DNA of 46,086 nucleotides. It comes from Ichthyophthirius multifiliis. Its lineage: Eukaryota > Ciliophora > Oligohymenophorea > Hymenostomatida. How positions within the stretch are numbered: the stretch's first letter is position 1; each line of letters starts with the position of its first letter. Made by a program: the position numbers and the translations under genes. The stretch is taken from the NCBI RefSeq assembly GCF_000220395.1, contig NW_004086191.1, positions 1-46,086 of the forward strand, in the 5' to 3' direction. Below, one piece after another: positions 1 to 13,039 of the stretch. Under the pieces are notes generated by a model that was given only the letters and a program-made list of their open reading frames with translations, was not told the DNA's origin and made no database searches.

Positions 1-253
1 TTAATAAGTCATAATGTTAATTTGATATCTATCTCTAATTCTTTAAATATATTAATTGTCAACTACTAAAAATATTTTAAATTCAAATAAAAATTAATAA
101 AATTTGTTTTAAAAAACTAAATAAAATTTTATTTTATGTTTAAAAAAAAAAACTTAAATATATTTTAATTATTAAATAAAAATAAATTAAAATATATTTA
201 TTTATTTAATCCATTAAAAAAAATATTCATTTATAAGATATTTATAAATAAAA

Positions 254-1542
254 AATGAAAAAAGTCTTTCGCCATCAACAAAATACGACTCTTATTAAAA
301 AGATGTATTGATATCCACTTTACAGGCTTAAATATTTGAAATGAGATAAAATGAGAAAGATTTTTAAGAATTAAGTTATCATTTGAAAAACTTAGAGCAC
401 CGTTATAATCTTTTAATGGAAGAAAAATAAAGAAATGAATTAGAATAAAGACAAAAATAAACATCATAAATAAAATCAGCACAAATTTATAAAAGCGATA
501 TAGATAATTTAAGATAAAATTTAACAGAAAAACATATTGAACTATAAGAAGTTAGAGCTGAAAATATTGCGATTAAAGAAATATCTGAAAGAAGATAAAT
601 GGATAAATAAAGATTAAAAAATGAATTATAAAATGTAAATGATTAATTAATTATTTTTAATTAAGAAAAGAAATAATTAGAATAAGAAAATTTAAATTTA
701 AAAGAAGAAATGAGAAAATGTTTTAAAGAAATTGAATAAGTTTCTTCTACATGTGATATTTTGATGTAAAAAAATAATTAATAAGAGAAATACATTAAAG
801 AATTAGATGATGAGGTTCATAATCTTTAATCTGAAAATTAAAAATTATTCTAGCAATTAACATAAGTCATTATTCATTTATTATTTATATAAAAAAAATA
901 TATTAATAATTATATAAATTTTAATTTAGTTTTATTTGTGAATAAATATATATTTTTTAAAAAATAAAAGTCTCAAATAGAAATAAAAAAATAGTAAGAA
1001 AATGCAAACTATACTAATTTGTAAATAAATGAAAAATAAAAGCAAGTTTAATAATTTTAAAATGAAATTAATGAATTATAACATTAGAAAGAAAAATATA
1101 AACTTGAATCTTAATAATATTAACGAAATTTGCTTAATGAAACATAAAGAAATTAAGAAATCAGCTTAAAAAATTTAAATTTGGAATCTTAATTAAAATC
1201 TAAGGAATAATTTTCAGATGAAATAAAAAAAGATTTAGATAATATTAACAGATTGTATTAAGAAACTATTGAAAGTAATGAATAGTTATAAACAGAATTA
1301 GAAATTTATAAAGGTAATTATGAAGGTTTATAAATTTAAAATTAAAAGGTATTTAATATATATATTTATTTATGTCTTTTATATTCTTTTAGTTACTTTT
1401 TGAATTAGAAAATTTTGCTGAATAAGACGAAAAAGTTAGAAACATTTTAAATAGAAGATAAATAATTAAAGATCTAAAAAATAAACATGAGAGCTTTTTA
1501 AGACAAAATTAATCTGGAAATTTTATATATTAATCACCTTGA
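254..1542 (+). CDS. Coiled-coil protein, 5' end unresolved
   Basis: I do not recognise the family. Using TAA/TAG as Gln, one frame is open from before 254 (first convincing residues NEKSLSPSTKYDSYQKD) to a TGA at 1540-1542. Two GT-AG introns fit and keep the frame: 866-970 and 1349-1392. The protein is almost wholly helical and rich in E, K, Q, L and N with heptad-like spacing, as expected for a long coiled coil, perhaps cytoskeletal or basal-body associated (inference only). The last exon (LLFELENFAEQDEKVRNIL) looks less repetitive and may be a conserved tail. No in-frame ATG precedes 254 after the TGA at 23; the ATG at 255 is in another frame and stops after 18 codons. An upstream exon, or a missing base near the start, is therefore needed. 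Coding is certain, the 5' end is not. Confidence 0.75.
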
Positions 1543-1924
1543 AAAAAAAAAAAAATATTAAAAAAAATAATAATATTAGAATTTAATAATTTTTATTTTA
1601 TAATTTATAATAAAGAAATATTTATTATTTTTATTATAATTTATATTTTATATATATTTTTAATAATTATAATAATATTTTAAAAAGCATTTTTTTTGAA
1701 AAAAAAAAAAATTATTTTTATTTTATATTTAATTTAAATAAAATTATATTATTAAAGTATATTCTTTATAATATTTATTAAATTTTTATAAATATTTATT
1801 GTTAAAATATTATCCTATCTTTATATTTAATTTAAAATTAAATTAAATAACAATTCATATTTAGGCGAAAATAGTTTATAATTTTATAAAGCATTAAATT
1901 TTATTCGATTAACAATCTACATAA
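1543..1924. other. Intergenic spacer, A/T only
   Basis: Nearly pure A/T between two plus-strand genes. No coding frame with normal composition and no recognisable RNA gene. It must hold the terminator of the upstream gene and promoter of the next, but no motif stands out. Confidence 0.6.
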
Positions 1925-3374
1925 ATGTTATAAAAAAGTTAAAAACAAGAAAATATTTTATTTTTAATTTTATTTATTTTATTAATAATAATTACTTTAT
2001 ACTAGCAATCACATTTTGTTTAATTTCCTAATTTGCCAATAGACTATAAATATATCATATAAAATTGGTAAAAAGAGCCAATAATAGATATACAAATAAG
2101 CTAATAATAATGTCAAGAAGATTTAATAAATTATTAATTTTATGGTACAAAAGAAGGTTGTGATTGTTCTTTTTCTACAAATTCTATTTATAATTTAAAA
2201 ATGTACAAAAGTAAATGCACATAATAATAAAAATAAAACTATTGCAATATAATACCTGAAACACCTTCTAAAACCTTTAAAAACTGGTTTATTGAGGATG
2301 AAGTTATGAATTTATGTGTAATAAGAGCGAAAGGGTTCGATTATACAAAAAATGATTGCAAAAATAGTTAATATAAAAAGTGTGGAGAAGGAAAATTTAC
2401 TTTTTGTCTTCCAGAATATTACAAATGTCCAATAAATTTATTGCAATACTCTAAAGAAATTCCAAATTAAAATTATGAAAAATATACAATTTTGAAATAA
2501 TTTTCTGATAATTAATTATTCATAAGTAGACAATAAAATCAATTACCTTTAATTTCGGGAATCGTAAGTTAAGGAGATGGAATTTGTAAATATTATTAAG
2601 AAGAAGAAAATGTAAGTTATTAACGAAATTAGTATTTTTTAAATAATGTAATTAAAAAAGGTTGTTAAAATAATAAAAAAGTAAACTATTTATTTAGATT
2701 TCATAATGTAAAGAAAAAGAATTTTTTTAAGCAAATGATTATAAAAAATATATTGATTTATTACCTAATTATTATTAAGGGAAAAACGATATTCAATATG
2801 GACTTTATGTTTAATCTTATGTTTTTTGGAATTAAATTGATTGTTCTTAGCAATTTTAGGATTTTTTAAATTTAGAATATAACATAAATAATATTTTAAA
2901 TTTTTGGAAAGCTTCTTGTGTAATTAATTGGCTTTTATTGGTTTTTTATGGATTCGCTTTAGGAATAAATAAGAAAATAAAAAATTAGTATAAATTCAAT
3001 AAATATTATTTATTTTTTGTTATTTTTTTAATTATTATCTATTTTGTTATTAATGTTGTCACTTTTGTTATTGTTTTTGCTTAGTTAAAATAATTACAAT
3101 TACTAAACGATTAATAATGTTCAGACGATGAGACGAATGAATTTATAAATTAATATTTTTTAGATTTTAAAGGATTAGTTTTTAATTATTAAATTAGTTT
3201 TTTAACATTATCGATTTTATTAATTATTTATGTTTTCTTTTCATAATAATTATTTCTAATTAGAAATTTTAAACTTAATATTAATAATTAAAATAATAAT
3301 GGATAAATTGTAAAAAATAATGTAATGATTGAAAATAATAATAATGTGATAATATTTTAAAAATAAACTGATAA

Positions 3375-3405
<31 letters not shown>

Positions 3406-4126
3406 TGTTTTATTTCTATTTTTTAATATTTATTTTTTTATTAATATAGTTAAATAAACTAATTAAAATTAAAATTTAATTAGAAGTTCAATTAATAATA
3501 TAAATGCTAATAACTAATAGTCAAACATATAAAATAATTCAAAACAAGACATCAATATTATTAATTTTGAATCAGATAATAATTTAGAAATGAAAAATTA
3601 TAATATTATAAATAGGAAATAATTAAATAATAAATATTATAATAATGGAAATTTAAATTAAATAAACGAAGTCGAAGAAAAATAATCTTCCTAAGGTAAC
3701 GATAATGAGAATAAATTTTAATTTAATTAGCAAGACTTAAATCCAAATAATTAATAAATTAAATAAAATTAATTAACTTTAAAAAGAATTTAAAATTAAA
3801 AAAGTTAATAAATTTAATAAAAACAAAATTAAAAAATACTAAATATAAAATAAGATTTAAATAATATTTAACTAGATAATCATTAAGTTAAATAATAATA
3901 AAATAAAATTCATTAAACAGATAGTTTAAATTTAAGTGTTAATTTAAGGCAAAAAGTATAAGACCTTAAAAATAAATTTCAATTAATTAGCTAAGATTAG
4001 TAAAATCTTAATTTTCAAATCAATAATGATGAATGTAAAGATATAGAAGTAGTAAAAGTTAAATAATATCATAATGAAGTTGGAGGAGGATATCAAGTAA
4101 ACAAAAAGAATATTTAAATTAAATGA
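1925..4126 (+). CDS. Secreted/transmembrane protein with Cys-rich ectodomain
   Basis: Starts at ATG 1925 with a short polar stretch, then a strong hydrophobic segment (ENILFLILFILLIIITLY), a likely signal peptide or anchor. The ectodomain to about nt 2600 has many cysteines (GCDCSF, NYCNI, LCVIRAKGF, KCGEGKFTFC, YKCPINL), a pattern I associate with an expanded ciliate family of putative membrane proteins of unknown function. A frame change is solved by a GT-AG intron ending at 2697, with donor 2648 or, with a better GTAAGT consensus, 2612. A second intron, 3407-3449, is consistent in phase. Exon 2 encodes two or three transmembrane helices (NWLLLVFYGFALGI; LFFVIFLIIIYFVINVVTFV; FLTLSILLIIYVFFS). 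The last exon is a low-complexity N/Q-rich, probably cytoplasmic tail ending NKKNIQIK-TGA. The exact donor of intron 1 is uncertain. Confidence 0.75.
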
Positions 4127-4429
4127 TTTTTTTAAAAAAATACATAAATAACTAAAATATATTATTTGTATATATCTTAACAAAAAAATTATAGCATATC
4201 ATAGTTTGTTAATGAATAAAAAAATAATCATTAATTTTATTAAAATTTATATTATAATTTAACTAAAACCTTTTTGCTGATAAAATCTTTGATAGTAAGT
4301 AATTTTATATAGAATTTTCTATTTAAATATAAAACTCAATAATAATAATTATATAATTGAAAAAAATATATATATTTTAGTTTTATAAATAAATATTTAA
4401 AAATATGATTTAGTTTATGTATTATTATT
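4127..4429. other. Convergent intergenic spacer
   Basis: About 300 nt between two genes whose 3' ends face each other. A/T-rich, without coding character; it presumably contains both polyadenylation regions, though no motif is distinctive. Confidence 0.5.
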
Positions 4430-6328
4430 TCAATAATTATTTTTAATAGATTATTTTAGTTTACTGCTTAAAATAGAAGAGATAAAGGAATAAAATTTTG
4501 ATAGTTTATTTTTGCAAAATTTCTATAATTTTTTAGCAGCTTTATTTTTTTCAAGCATGTCTATTTTCTTATAATTTTAATATTAAGTAAACTCAGAAAC
4601 TAGTCTTTCCATGTTTTCGAAATCCTTTAAGACAATAGTATTTTGATTAAATCCAAAATTATTATTTTAACTTTTTAAGCTATAATGAAATCCTTTCATC
4701 AATTTAACTTGATACCATATTTATAAAATCCTTCCAACTTGCATAATGAAAGGTTTACCTTTTAAGTCATATATATTTTATTGGAATTTTCTATTAATTT
4801 GATATTGTATTTCTTCCATTTCATTAGTAAATATATCACAGCCTAATTAAATGGATTCCTAAAGTAAAGTTTAGCAAATGCTTTTCATTCCATCATAATG
4901 GCTATAGAAATATCTAAATATCTAATTATTTTCATCGTCTATAATATTATTATTTTCATCAATTTATGGGATTTTGACTTAGCTATTTAATTGTATACAT
5001 TTAATAAAGAAAAAATAATCACTAGCCACAGCATAAAATATTTCTGTATTCACACATCCTTTTCCTATACTATAACAATCTCTATAAATTTCAGCAATTT
5101 CTGTTTCTGTTGCGTCTGGAAAATTTATTTAAATAATTTTTTTAAAAGGAAGAAAATTAATAGAATATTCTTATTATTTGTTCAATTAAGATTATACAAT
5201 AAAAGATTATCTTAATAATTTATATTTATTACATTTATCAATTCTATAAAATTCTAATAAAATACGAAGGACAAATCCTGCTTCTACGAATTTTTTCCCA
5301 TTTTTAATTGTAATTTTTTCAATTAAATATTTATTTACCAAATCCAAATTAGCTTAATCGTATTTGAACATAATTAAATCTACTATTTTCATAGCATGTT
5401 CTTAATATACAAACTAATATAAATCAAAACTATTTTCATGTCTATCATAGCTCATTCCTTCAAAAAGCAAAAATCGACAATGTAAATAAAAATAGACTTC
5501 ATCAATATGAGATTTTTCACTTAAAAATTCTTTAAAAGTCATAGTTTCCCAAATAGTGAATAATTTAGGATTAATTAAATCTAATAAAAAAGCTATTCTT
5601 AAATCATCAGCCTATGCTTTTTCAGATTCTTGTAAATATCTTATTAATCTAGTATTATTATCTATTGTAAATTTACCTAACCATCCATATACAAAATCTG
5701 GAAATTTACTTATTTGTTTTGGAGTTTTCTCGTATAAAATAAATTCATTATATTTTGAGTCTAATATAGCTCTTAAATTCCCTATAAAATTAGTTTTTAT
5801 TATTCTTTATTGAAGATTTTATAAATCTAGCTCATAATTTTTTGCTGTTTATTATATTAAAACAAAAAAATTCGGTCTACTAATTTACATACTTTGAATA
5901 GGAACATCATGAATTAAATCGTATTTAACATTTAAATTTTTATTTACTATATCTTACAAATTTTCTATATATTTATTTACTACTGCTTAACTAAAATCTT
6001 ATTATTATTTTTATTACTAACCATTTGTATATTAAAATATAGTATTTTCTTCTTTGAATTTATTTGCTTTCTAATAAGCTTATTTTATATAATATTTGTC
6101 TTTTATAAACTCTCCATAAAATTCTTTTACGAAATTTACGTCTTTTGGAAAACTTGTATCATCTGGAATTAATATTTCTTTAGTACGACTTATAGTGTAT
6201 TATTCTATTTTCTTTTTTAATTTCATGTTTTAGTTTTTCAAGATATTCAAAAGTTAGATTTAGTCTTTAGTTTTTTCTATTAATCCGTAATAGTCTTCGA
6301 GCTACATTTATGCTCTTTCACGATACAT
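4430..6328 (-). CDS. Uncharacterised 632-residue intronless protein
   Basis: A single uninterrupted frame runs from ATG (complement of 6326-6328) to TGA (complement of 4430-4432), 633 codons, with no intron needed. The N-terminal 50 residues are helical and charged (MYRERAQMQLEDYYGLIEKT). The body is not low-complexity: it has a normal mix of aromatic and aliphatic residues and stretches that look conserved, such as KFPDFVYGWLGKF, FLLDLINPKLFTIWETMTF, IDEVYFYLHCRFLLFEGMSYD and HYDGMKSICQTLLQESIQLG. No signal peptide or transmembrane segment is obvious. I cannot assign a family from memory; helical-repeat or scaffold proteins of cilia are possible but unsupported. It reads cleanly to the end, so this locus escapes the frame breaks seen elsewhere. 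Confidence 0.85.
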
Positions 6329-6377
6329 GATTGTTTTTTTTTCTGTTTATTCCATTTTTACTTATAATTATTCATAT

Positions 6378-7604
6378 TCAGTTTAATTTTAAGATATTAT
6401 ATTTTATTATTTTTGGAATTAAATTTATAACTTTTTTTTTATTAAATTAAATATAAGAAAATTTAAATTTTCTTTTATTAAAAAAAATAAAAAAAATTAC
6501 ATTCTGTGCAGATTGTTTTAAATTATTAATTTATTTTTTTTTGTTTTATATTTAGTAGTTTAATTTGTCTTCTTTTATTTTATATTATTAATCGTTTTTT
6601 TCTAATACTTATTATAATTAACTAATTTATTATTTTAATAAAAAGCAATCACTCTATGTTTCTAAAATTCTAATTTTCTCAGCTAATTAAGCGTTTTCAT
6701 TTGCCAATTTGGTGTTTTCTAAATTAAGATAATTTTCTCTCCTTTCTTTTTTAATTTTTGATTAATCCTAATTTTATTCGTCAAAATATTTATTAGAAGT
6801 TTCAGTTTTAATACTCAATTTTTAAGAAATCTTATTTTTTTATGAAATAAGATCTTAAATGTTAGCATTCTATTTATTTATTACTTGTTGTTTTTATATA
6901 TTCATTGCATAATATGTTTAAAATTCTGTATTTATAGATTAAAATATATTAACTACTTAACATGAATTATCAACTATTTTATTTCCTAAATATAATAATT
7001 CTGGGAATTAATTTATTTTATCTTCTATTTCTTAAAATATAACTTAAACTTAAGCATAAAACTGTCTAATTTTGGTCACTGTTTCTTATCTGAATTATTA
7101 TAATAAAGAAATTTATTGATTTTTCTTTTTAATAAATGCATTCGACTTTTTTAAAAATTATTAAATATTATTTTCTGAGTTTAATTTATCTTCCTAATTT
7201 ATTGTTTTATTAAAATATTATGATGTGTTTTATATTTATTCGAAGAAATTATATGCACTTACTAATTTTTTATTTTCATTTCGTTTAAAATATGAACTTT
7301 CTTAAGAATCTAATTTCGAAAAATTACATTTCGTTTATTATATTTTATATTTATTTTTTTGAGATCGATTACTTATTTATACTTTTTCTGTTCCTTTATT
7401 TGATTTTGGGTTATAAATTATGTCCATATAATAATTATTGTGGATTCTCTATTTCCTACTTTTGCTATTATATATGTTTTCATTAAATCTTTCCTTTGTT
7501 TAACTTATATTTTACAAAAGATTAAACTCTGGAAACTTTTCTAAAGGGGAATTTTATATTCCAAATGAGAGAAGCTTACCACTTTTATTAATTTTTTTTT
7601 TCAT
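6378..7604 (-). CDS. Coiled-coil protein, about 408 residues
   Basis: Open from ATG (complement of 7602-7604) to TGA (complement of 6378-6380) without a forced intron. The first about 130 residues are basic, polar and probably disordered (MKKKINKSGKLLSFGIQNS). From about residue 150 the sequence becomes helical (QETVTKIRQFYAQVQVIFQE), and the last third is a typical coiled coil (NYLNLENTKLANENAQLAEK). The final about 30 codons, after LKQSAQNV, become pure A/T and hydrophobic, so a short intron or an earlier end there is likely. It ends only 49 nt upstream of the next gene's start on the same strand. Function unknown; a cytoskeletal role is a guess. Confidence 0.72.
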
Positions 7605-7776
7605 TTTTTGTTTTATTATAAATTATGTATTATTAAAAAAAAGTTTTTTTTTAGTTGTTATTTTCAATTTTTGATATATATTTATGTTTTATTTTATTAA
7701 TTTAAATATATATGTTAATTTTTTTTATTATTCTTAAATATTATTATTATTAAAATTATAATAAGTAATAACTAAA

Positions 7777-8605
7777 TCATTAACAATCAAAATTTTTAAA
7801 CTTAACAAAATTAAACAGGAATCTACTTCTGCAAATTTAAATAATTTTAAGCCATAAATATTCCAAAATTAAAAAATCAATAATAAAGAAAATACAGAAA
7901 TTCATAATAAAAAACTAAAGGAATTTTTCGTCAATAATTTTAATAATATAAAAACTTAAATAAGTAATGCTGATAATAGTATGAGCTAGAATAAACAAAT
8001 ATAAAATATATTATTTTTTCAAGAATTATTTACAGCATCCAGAAAAAAACCACCAAAAGCAAGGTAAAACATACTGATATAAATTCTTAATAATAAAATT
8101 TTTTGTAAATATGATTCCTATAGTTTAAAAGTCATATTTAATATATGTATTTATGATAGTATTACAAACAATAATTTCGTAAATACCTACCATATAAAAG
8201 AAAATAATAATCCTAAAATAACATTTAACTTTTGGAATATCAACAAAAAAACTCTTTATAGGGTGATAAATCATTATATTATTGAAATCATATAAATTTG
8301 AATTTATTATGTGTTATGAAAATTATTACTATTATTAACTAGGTTTCTCTTCAATATTAGTTATACCAACTTTTCCGAAATTTGATTTACCATCTGGTGA
8401 ATTTTCGATTGGAATTCCTTTAATTATATTATTGTTATTTTCCTTATTTTATATAATGTCATCAGATTGTTAAGGGTAAGCAATATTTTATTATATTTAT
8501 GCAAACTATGGCTATTAATGCTATTTTTCTGAAATTAATTCTAATGGCTATATAATAAGATTATTTATAGGAATTAGTTAATTTAAATTTTTTGTATCTG
8601 TATTA

Positions 8606-8688
<83 letters not shown>

Positions 8689-11600
8689 TTCTGGTATATT
8701 TTATTCCAAAATAAAATTATCATTTTATTTAGACATCTATTTTTATCTCATTTAAAAATTTTAATTTATTTAAATAGGCGAATCATCTATTTTTATATTT
8801 TAATATATTTTTTTATTGTTTCTAAATTTTAAATATGATAAAACATGAGAAAATAAAATAATCACAATTACATTAGACACTACTAATAATTTAATTATAA
8901 CGTTTGTTTTACTATTATCTTCTTAAGTTAGTCCTAAAGAAAATTAACTATAATTGTTTTTTAAACAATCTACAAACAAATCATTCGAAAATCTTTCTTA
9001 TATTTATTAATATGACCAGTTTTATTAATTTTCTTATTTTTATAAGCATACTAACTTTAAATTTTTATTTTTCTATATTTATTTTTCGTTAATCTTATTT
9101 ATTTTAAAAATTAATAAAATTTTATTTTTAATATTTTATATATTACTAATTTTGGAATAGTAAGAATAATCTATTGTTAAGTATTTTTCATATCATATTA
9201 TAAGTTTGGTTATGTTTTATTAAATATAGACACTTACAGGATATTAGAAATTATGATTTCATGTTATGATTATTAAATTTAATTTTCTAAATAAATTGGC
9301 CATTAAATTAATTATAAATATAAATCTAATGCATCTAAACCAGGAAATAATGTTTTGGGTATTTAAATAATTATATCATTTAGTTCAGTGATTAAAAACA
9401 TATCTTATTGTTATTAATAAAAATATAAAATATCACTTAATTCTTTTATTTAAATATTTAGATTAACTAATTCAAAATTTTAATTCAAACTATTGATATT
9501 TGAATATTTTGTTTATATTAAAATAAAGATTGTATTATATTATTATTAAGATTTTGAAAATTAGACTAATCAGAACCTATTTTATCTTAGTATTTATTTA
9601 GTAAATGCATTGCTTTATCATTCATAGATAATAAAGTTTTACAATATTATAAGGTTTATTGAGTATTAAACTGGTAAAATTATTGCTAATTTATTATATT
9701 AATAATAAATTACGATGAGTCTTCGTTTAATATATCTCTTATATTTAATAAATCATTTAACTAATTAATTTTTCTTATTTTTTTTTTTTTTCAAATTATA
9801 AATTATTTATTTATTTATTATTTTAAATTACTCTTAATTACTTTCTAAATACTGAGAAGAAATATAGTTTTCTAAATACTCTTTAATATATTTTTGGATA
9901 GTTTATAAATCTTAGTCTAACCATTAACATTTTTCTCCTGAGTAATTTTAATTACAATCACATTTATGGTAGTATGAACTTTATTATTATTTACATTTTC
10001 CATTATTCGAACAATGATTAATTTACTTGCAAAGTTTATTTTAATTATTATTATTGTACATTTTATTTAAATAATAATTTTTTTAATCTTTATAAGTCAT
10101 AATAGACTATTTTTAAAAAGTTTTTATATAATAAATTAATTATTGAGTTGTTTTAAAATCTAGTTAATTATTATTATTTAATTATATATCTTTAAAGAAT
10201 TACTAAAATATATTATTTTAATATAAAGTAGTAGTAGCATTTTCATCATTATTATTTTTTTATTTAGTTTGTAAATAAATAATAGGACCTTAGAAAATTT
10301 TTTAAACATAAATATTATCTATTTAAATAAAAATTTATGTGTCTTAATTAAATGGAATAATAGGGAATTTTAAATCAATGTTTTAAACTATTTTTTTTTT
10401 TTATTGGCTAAATAAAGTAATATTTTAAAATCCATTATTAACAGTTTATATTTACCAAATTAATTATTAAAAGACAAATTAACTTGTAAAATCTACATTT
10501 TTAAAATCATAATTTTAAATTTTGAATTTGAATGTGTCTTCTTCTGCCACTCCTTAATTTTTATCAACAGTAGTTTATCCTTCTTAAGCTGTTAAAATAC
10601 TAAAAGGCACTGTTTTTTTATACGTTGAATTTTCTATTAATGCAGAACATACAATACTGTAATTTTCTTTTTAATTTTAAGTAAAAAATTCCCTTTGAAT
10701 TTGGAAATAATATTTAGAATAATTCTAATCAGTAAACATTTTAGATAAAGGAATATTTGGTTCACAAAAGCATTAAGGTTCTAATATAGAAGTATTTGTT
10801 CCTGTTTCTATTATAAAAGTTATTTTTAAAGTATTTTAAGGAGAAAATATTCCATTTATGTTATCTCCTTCTAATATTATATCTAAATATACGTATGTTG
10901 TGCATTGTCTTGTTACTAAGTTTAATATTGTGCCTAAAGGACATTATTAATAACAATCATATTGGTATTAAAACATTCCCAAAGCGCATGCTTGACAATT
11001 CTTTTCACATAATATACATTCTAAATTATTTTATGATAATATATATCCTATTTAGCATTATTTTGAACATAATATATCTGTTCCCTTTGACGAAATAATT
11101 GTTGTTTTTAAATATAAATCATTACATGAGATACAATCATTAACTTTTTTTATTTTTTTATTTTTTAAATAATAAAATTTACTATTTGGTCCTTCACATA
11201 TTTTACAACTTTCATCACAAAGTTTACAATAAGAATCCTATGGCTATGTTTTATCTATTGAATAAGATTAAAAGTCAAACCAGTAGCCTTAATTACAATT
11301 AAAATTTAAGCAAAGCTTTTTATCAATTAATTAATAATTTGTTGGACAAGTTTTACTACACCTCTATGAAACTTAGTCTGTAATTGAATAAAGTCCATCA
11401 GGGCAACTTTCAACACATTCTTAATATTGAAAAGTTTATCCATTATTAATTTACTATATAGAGTCAGTTATGTAAGTATTTGGGGGGCATCTTATTTATT
11501 TAAATTAATTTATTAAAAAATATATCTAAAAATAATATATTTTATTACTATTAAACACATTTAGCTTAATAAACAAAATAAGAAGCATCTTTACATTAAT

Positions 11601-13039
11601 AACATTCCAAATATAATTCTTTTAAAAACAATCCACAAAAATTACAACTTAAATCACAGACACAAGACTTACCATTAATAATAGAACCACTAGGACATTT
11701 ATCTAAACATAAATTACCAAAATTTAATTAATTTTCATCACATTTCCCTATAGAAAATCCTTTAAAATAACACTGATCATTAATCAAAACAAAACCAATA
11801 ACACATGAAGTACATATTTTATCATCTTTACATTTAAAGCATGGAAAATCGCATTAAGTACATATTCTTATATTCTAAATATAATCATAATCTGGATAAT
11901 AACCATTAGGACATGAAGTGACACATGTTGACAAGTGCAAGAACATTCCTTATTGACATGAAGTGCACCCAAAATCATTTTAATCTTATATACAAGTCAG
12001 GCATTATGAAGGACATTAACGACAATCGTTTGGGGGGTTGAATAAGAATTTTCCATCTTCACAAACAAATTTACATTATCCATATGTTAGAATTTAATTT
12101 TTTGAGTCTTTACATTCTGTACAGTAATTCTATATTTATAATATAATTTATTTATTTTAAAATAAAAATAAAATATAGATTAACTTTTCCTGTACATTTT
12201 GAGCAACCTTAAGGGCATAGTTCACATCTTCCTTCTTTTCTAGATAAATATTCATTTATAAGGCAACTTTATACACATTTTCTTCCTCTTAGTCTTTAAG
12301 GAAAAATACAGGAGAGACAATTATTTGCTTAGAATTTACATGTTTTGCATTCTGATGAACATTTTGTACATACATTGTCCAAAAAAAAATAGCCTTCAGC
12401 ACATTCAAGACAGTTTTGGCTAAATTAGATACAATGCTTGCATGAAATATCACATTATCCATTACATTAATTGCCTTATTGAAATTTTCCTATTATACAA
12501 TTTCCTACAAGAATACATTTTTATTAAGAAAATTAATAAGAAGAATAGCATTCGTCACATTGATTAATATCGGAATCGCATTTTTTACAATTAGAAATAC
12601 AAGGAATACATTTGTTTTCTATTTAGGATATTACATAGCCATCTTAACATCTCAAACATTTTCCATCAGGATCACATTTTTCACAAAAATCTACAAAACA
12701 AGTAACACATTACCATTATAAAGAAAAATTATCATATTAAAATGTGTATCCATCAACACACTATGTACATAATTTTGCATTTATGCAATATTTACATAAT
12801 GAGTCGCATTCTAAACATTATCCATCGTATTATAATTTGAACTAACCTATTGGACACAAAGAGTTTGGAAGGCATTCATTATCTTCTTTTGAGTAAACAA
12901 AATCTTAGTTACATTATGTACAGATTTGCTGTTAATCACATTATAAGCAATTAGAAATTTATGGACATTAAGTGCGTATTAGGGTTATTCTCAAAATTAG
13001 GATGTATATTTAAATTATTAGTATATTTATTTTTAACAT
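7777..13039 (-). CDS. Giant cysteine-rich multi-pass surface protein (furin-like repeats, EGF)
   Basis: About 1,665 residues from ATG (complement of 13037-13039) to TGA (complement of 7777-7779). A signal peptide (MLKINILIIQIYILILRI) is followed by roughly 800 residues of repeated CxxC units (e.g. CKYCINAKLCTQCVDGYTF, CKTCKFQANNCLSCIF), the furin-like/growth-factor-receptor type common in ciliate surface proteins. After a less Cys-rich linker comes an EGF-like module (CSNNGKC...CDCNQNYSGEKC, nt about 9925-10035), a helical stretch, then a transmembrane helix (LLVVSNVIVIILFSHVL, nt about 8840-8900). A cytoplasmic part contains a long Asn run (nt about 8602-8700). The C-terminal 170 residues hold about four more hydrophobic helices after HPIKSFF. 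GT-AG introns that keep phase: 12130-12184, 11491-11548, 9774-9831, 9055-9146. One unresolved frame break lies near 9507-9510 (A-run on the sense strand). Likely a plasma-membrane or ciliary surface receptor or structural protein; ligand unknown. Confidence 0.85.
8602..8700. repeat. (ATT)n / (AAT)n trinucleotide run
   Basis: An almost perfect trinucleotide run with one ATA interruption. On the minus strand, in frame with the giant surface protein, it encodes a long poly-asparagine stretch in the cytoplasmic part. Such runs are typical of A/T-rich protist genes and are slippage-prone. Confidence 0.9.

Noticed and set aside
264-327. Alternative first intron of gene 1 (GTCTTT...ACAG) allowing ATG 255 to be the start
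   Set aside because: The phase works, but the supposed intron is clearly coding in composition (NEKSLSPSTKYD) and its donor is atypical for this genome; kept only as a remote option.
7790-8300. Plus-strand open frame with plausible composition
   Set aside because: It lacks a start codon and is antisense to the C-terminal membrane region of the giant surface protein, whose minus-strand frame is continuous with well-supported exons.
8602-8700. Possible CRISPR-like or satellite array
   Set aside because: It is a simple trinucleotide run without spacers, encoding poly-Asn inside a gene.
7777-8736. Separate minus-strand gene starting at ATG 8736
   Set aside because: The frame is open and in phase with the upstream transmembrane exon, so it is the 3' part of the giant gene.
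9507-9510. Programmed ribosomal frameshift
   Set aside because: Similar breaks occur in many unrelated genes at plain A-runs, without a shared slippery site or stop context, so sequence error is simpler.
12479-12721. Plus-strand standard-code open frame
   Set aside because: Antisense to the densest cysteine-repeat part of the minus-strand surface gene; its hydrophobic composition is the shadow of the TGT/TGC-rich strand.
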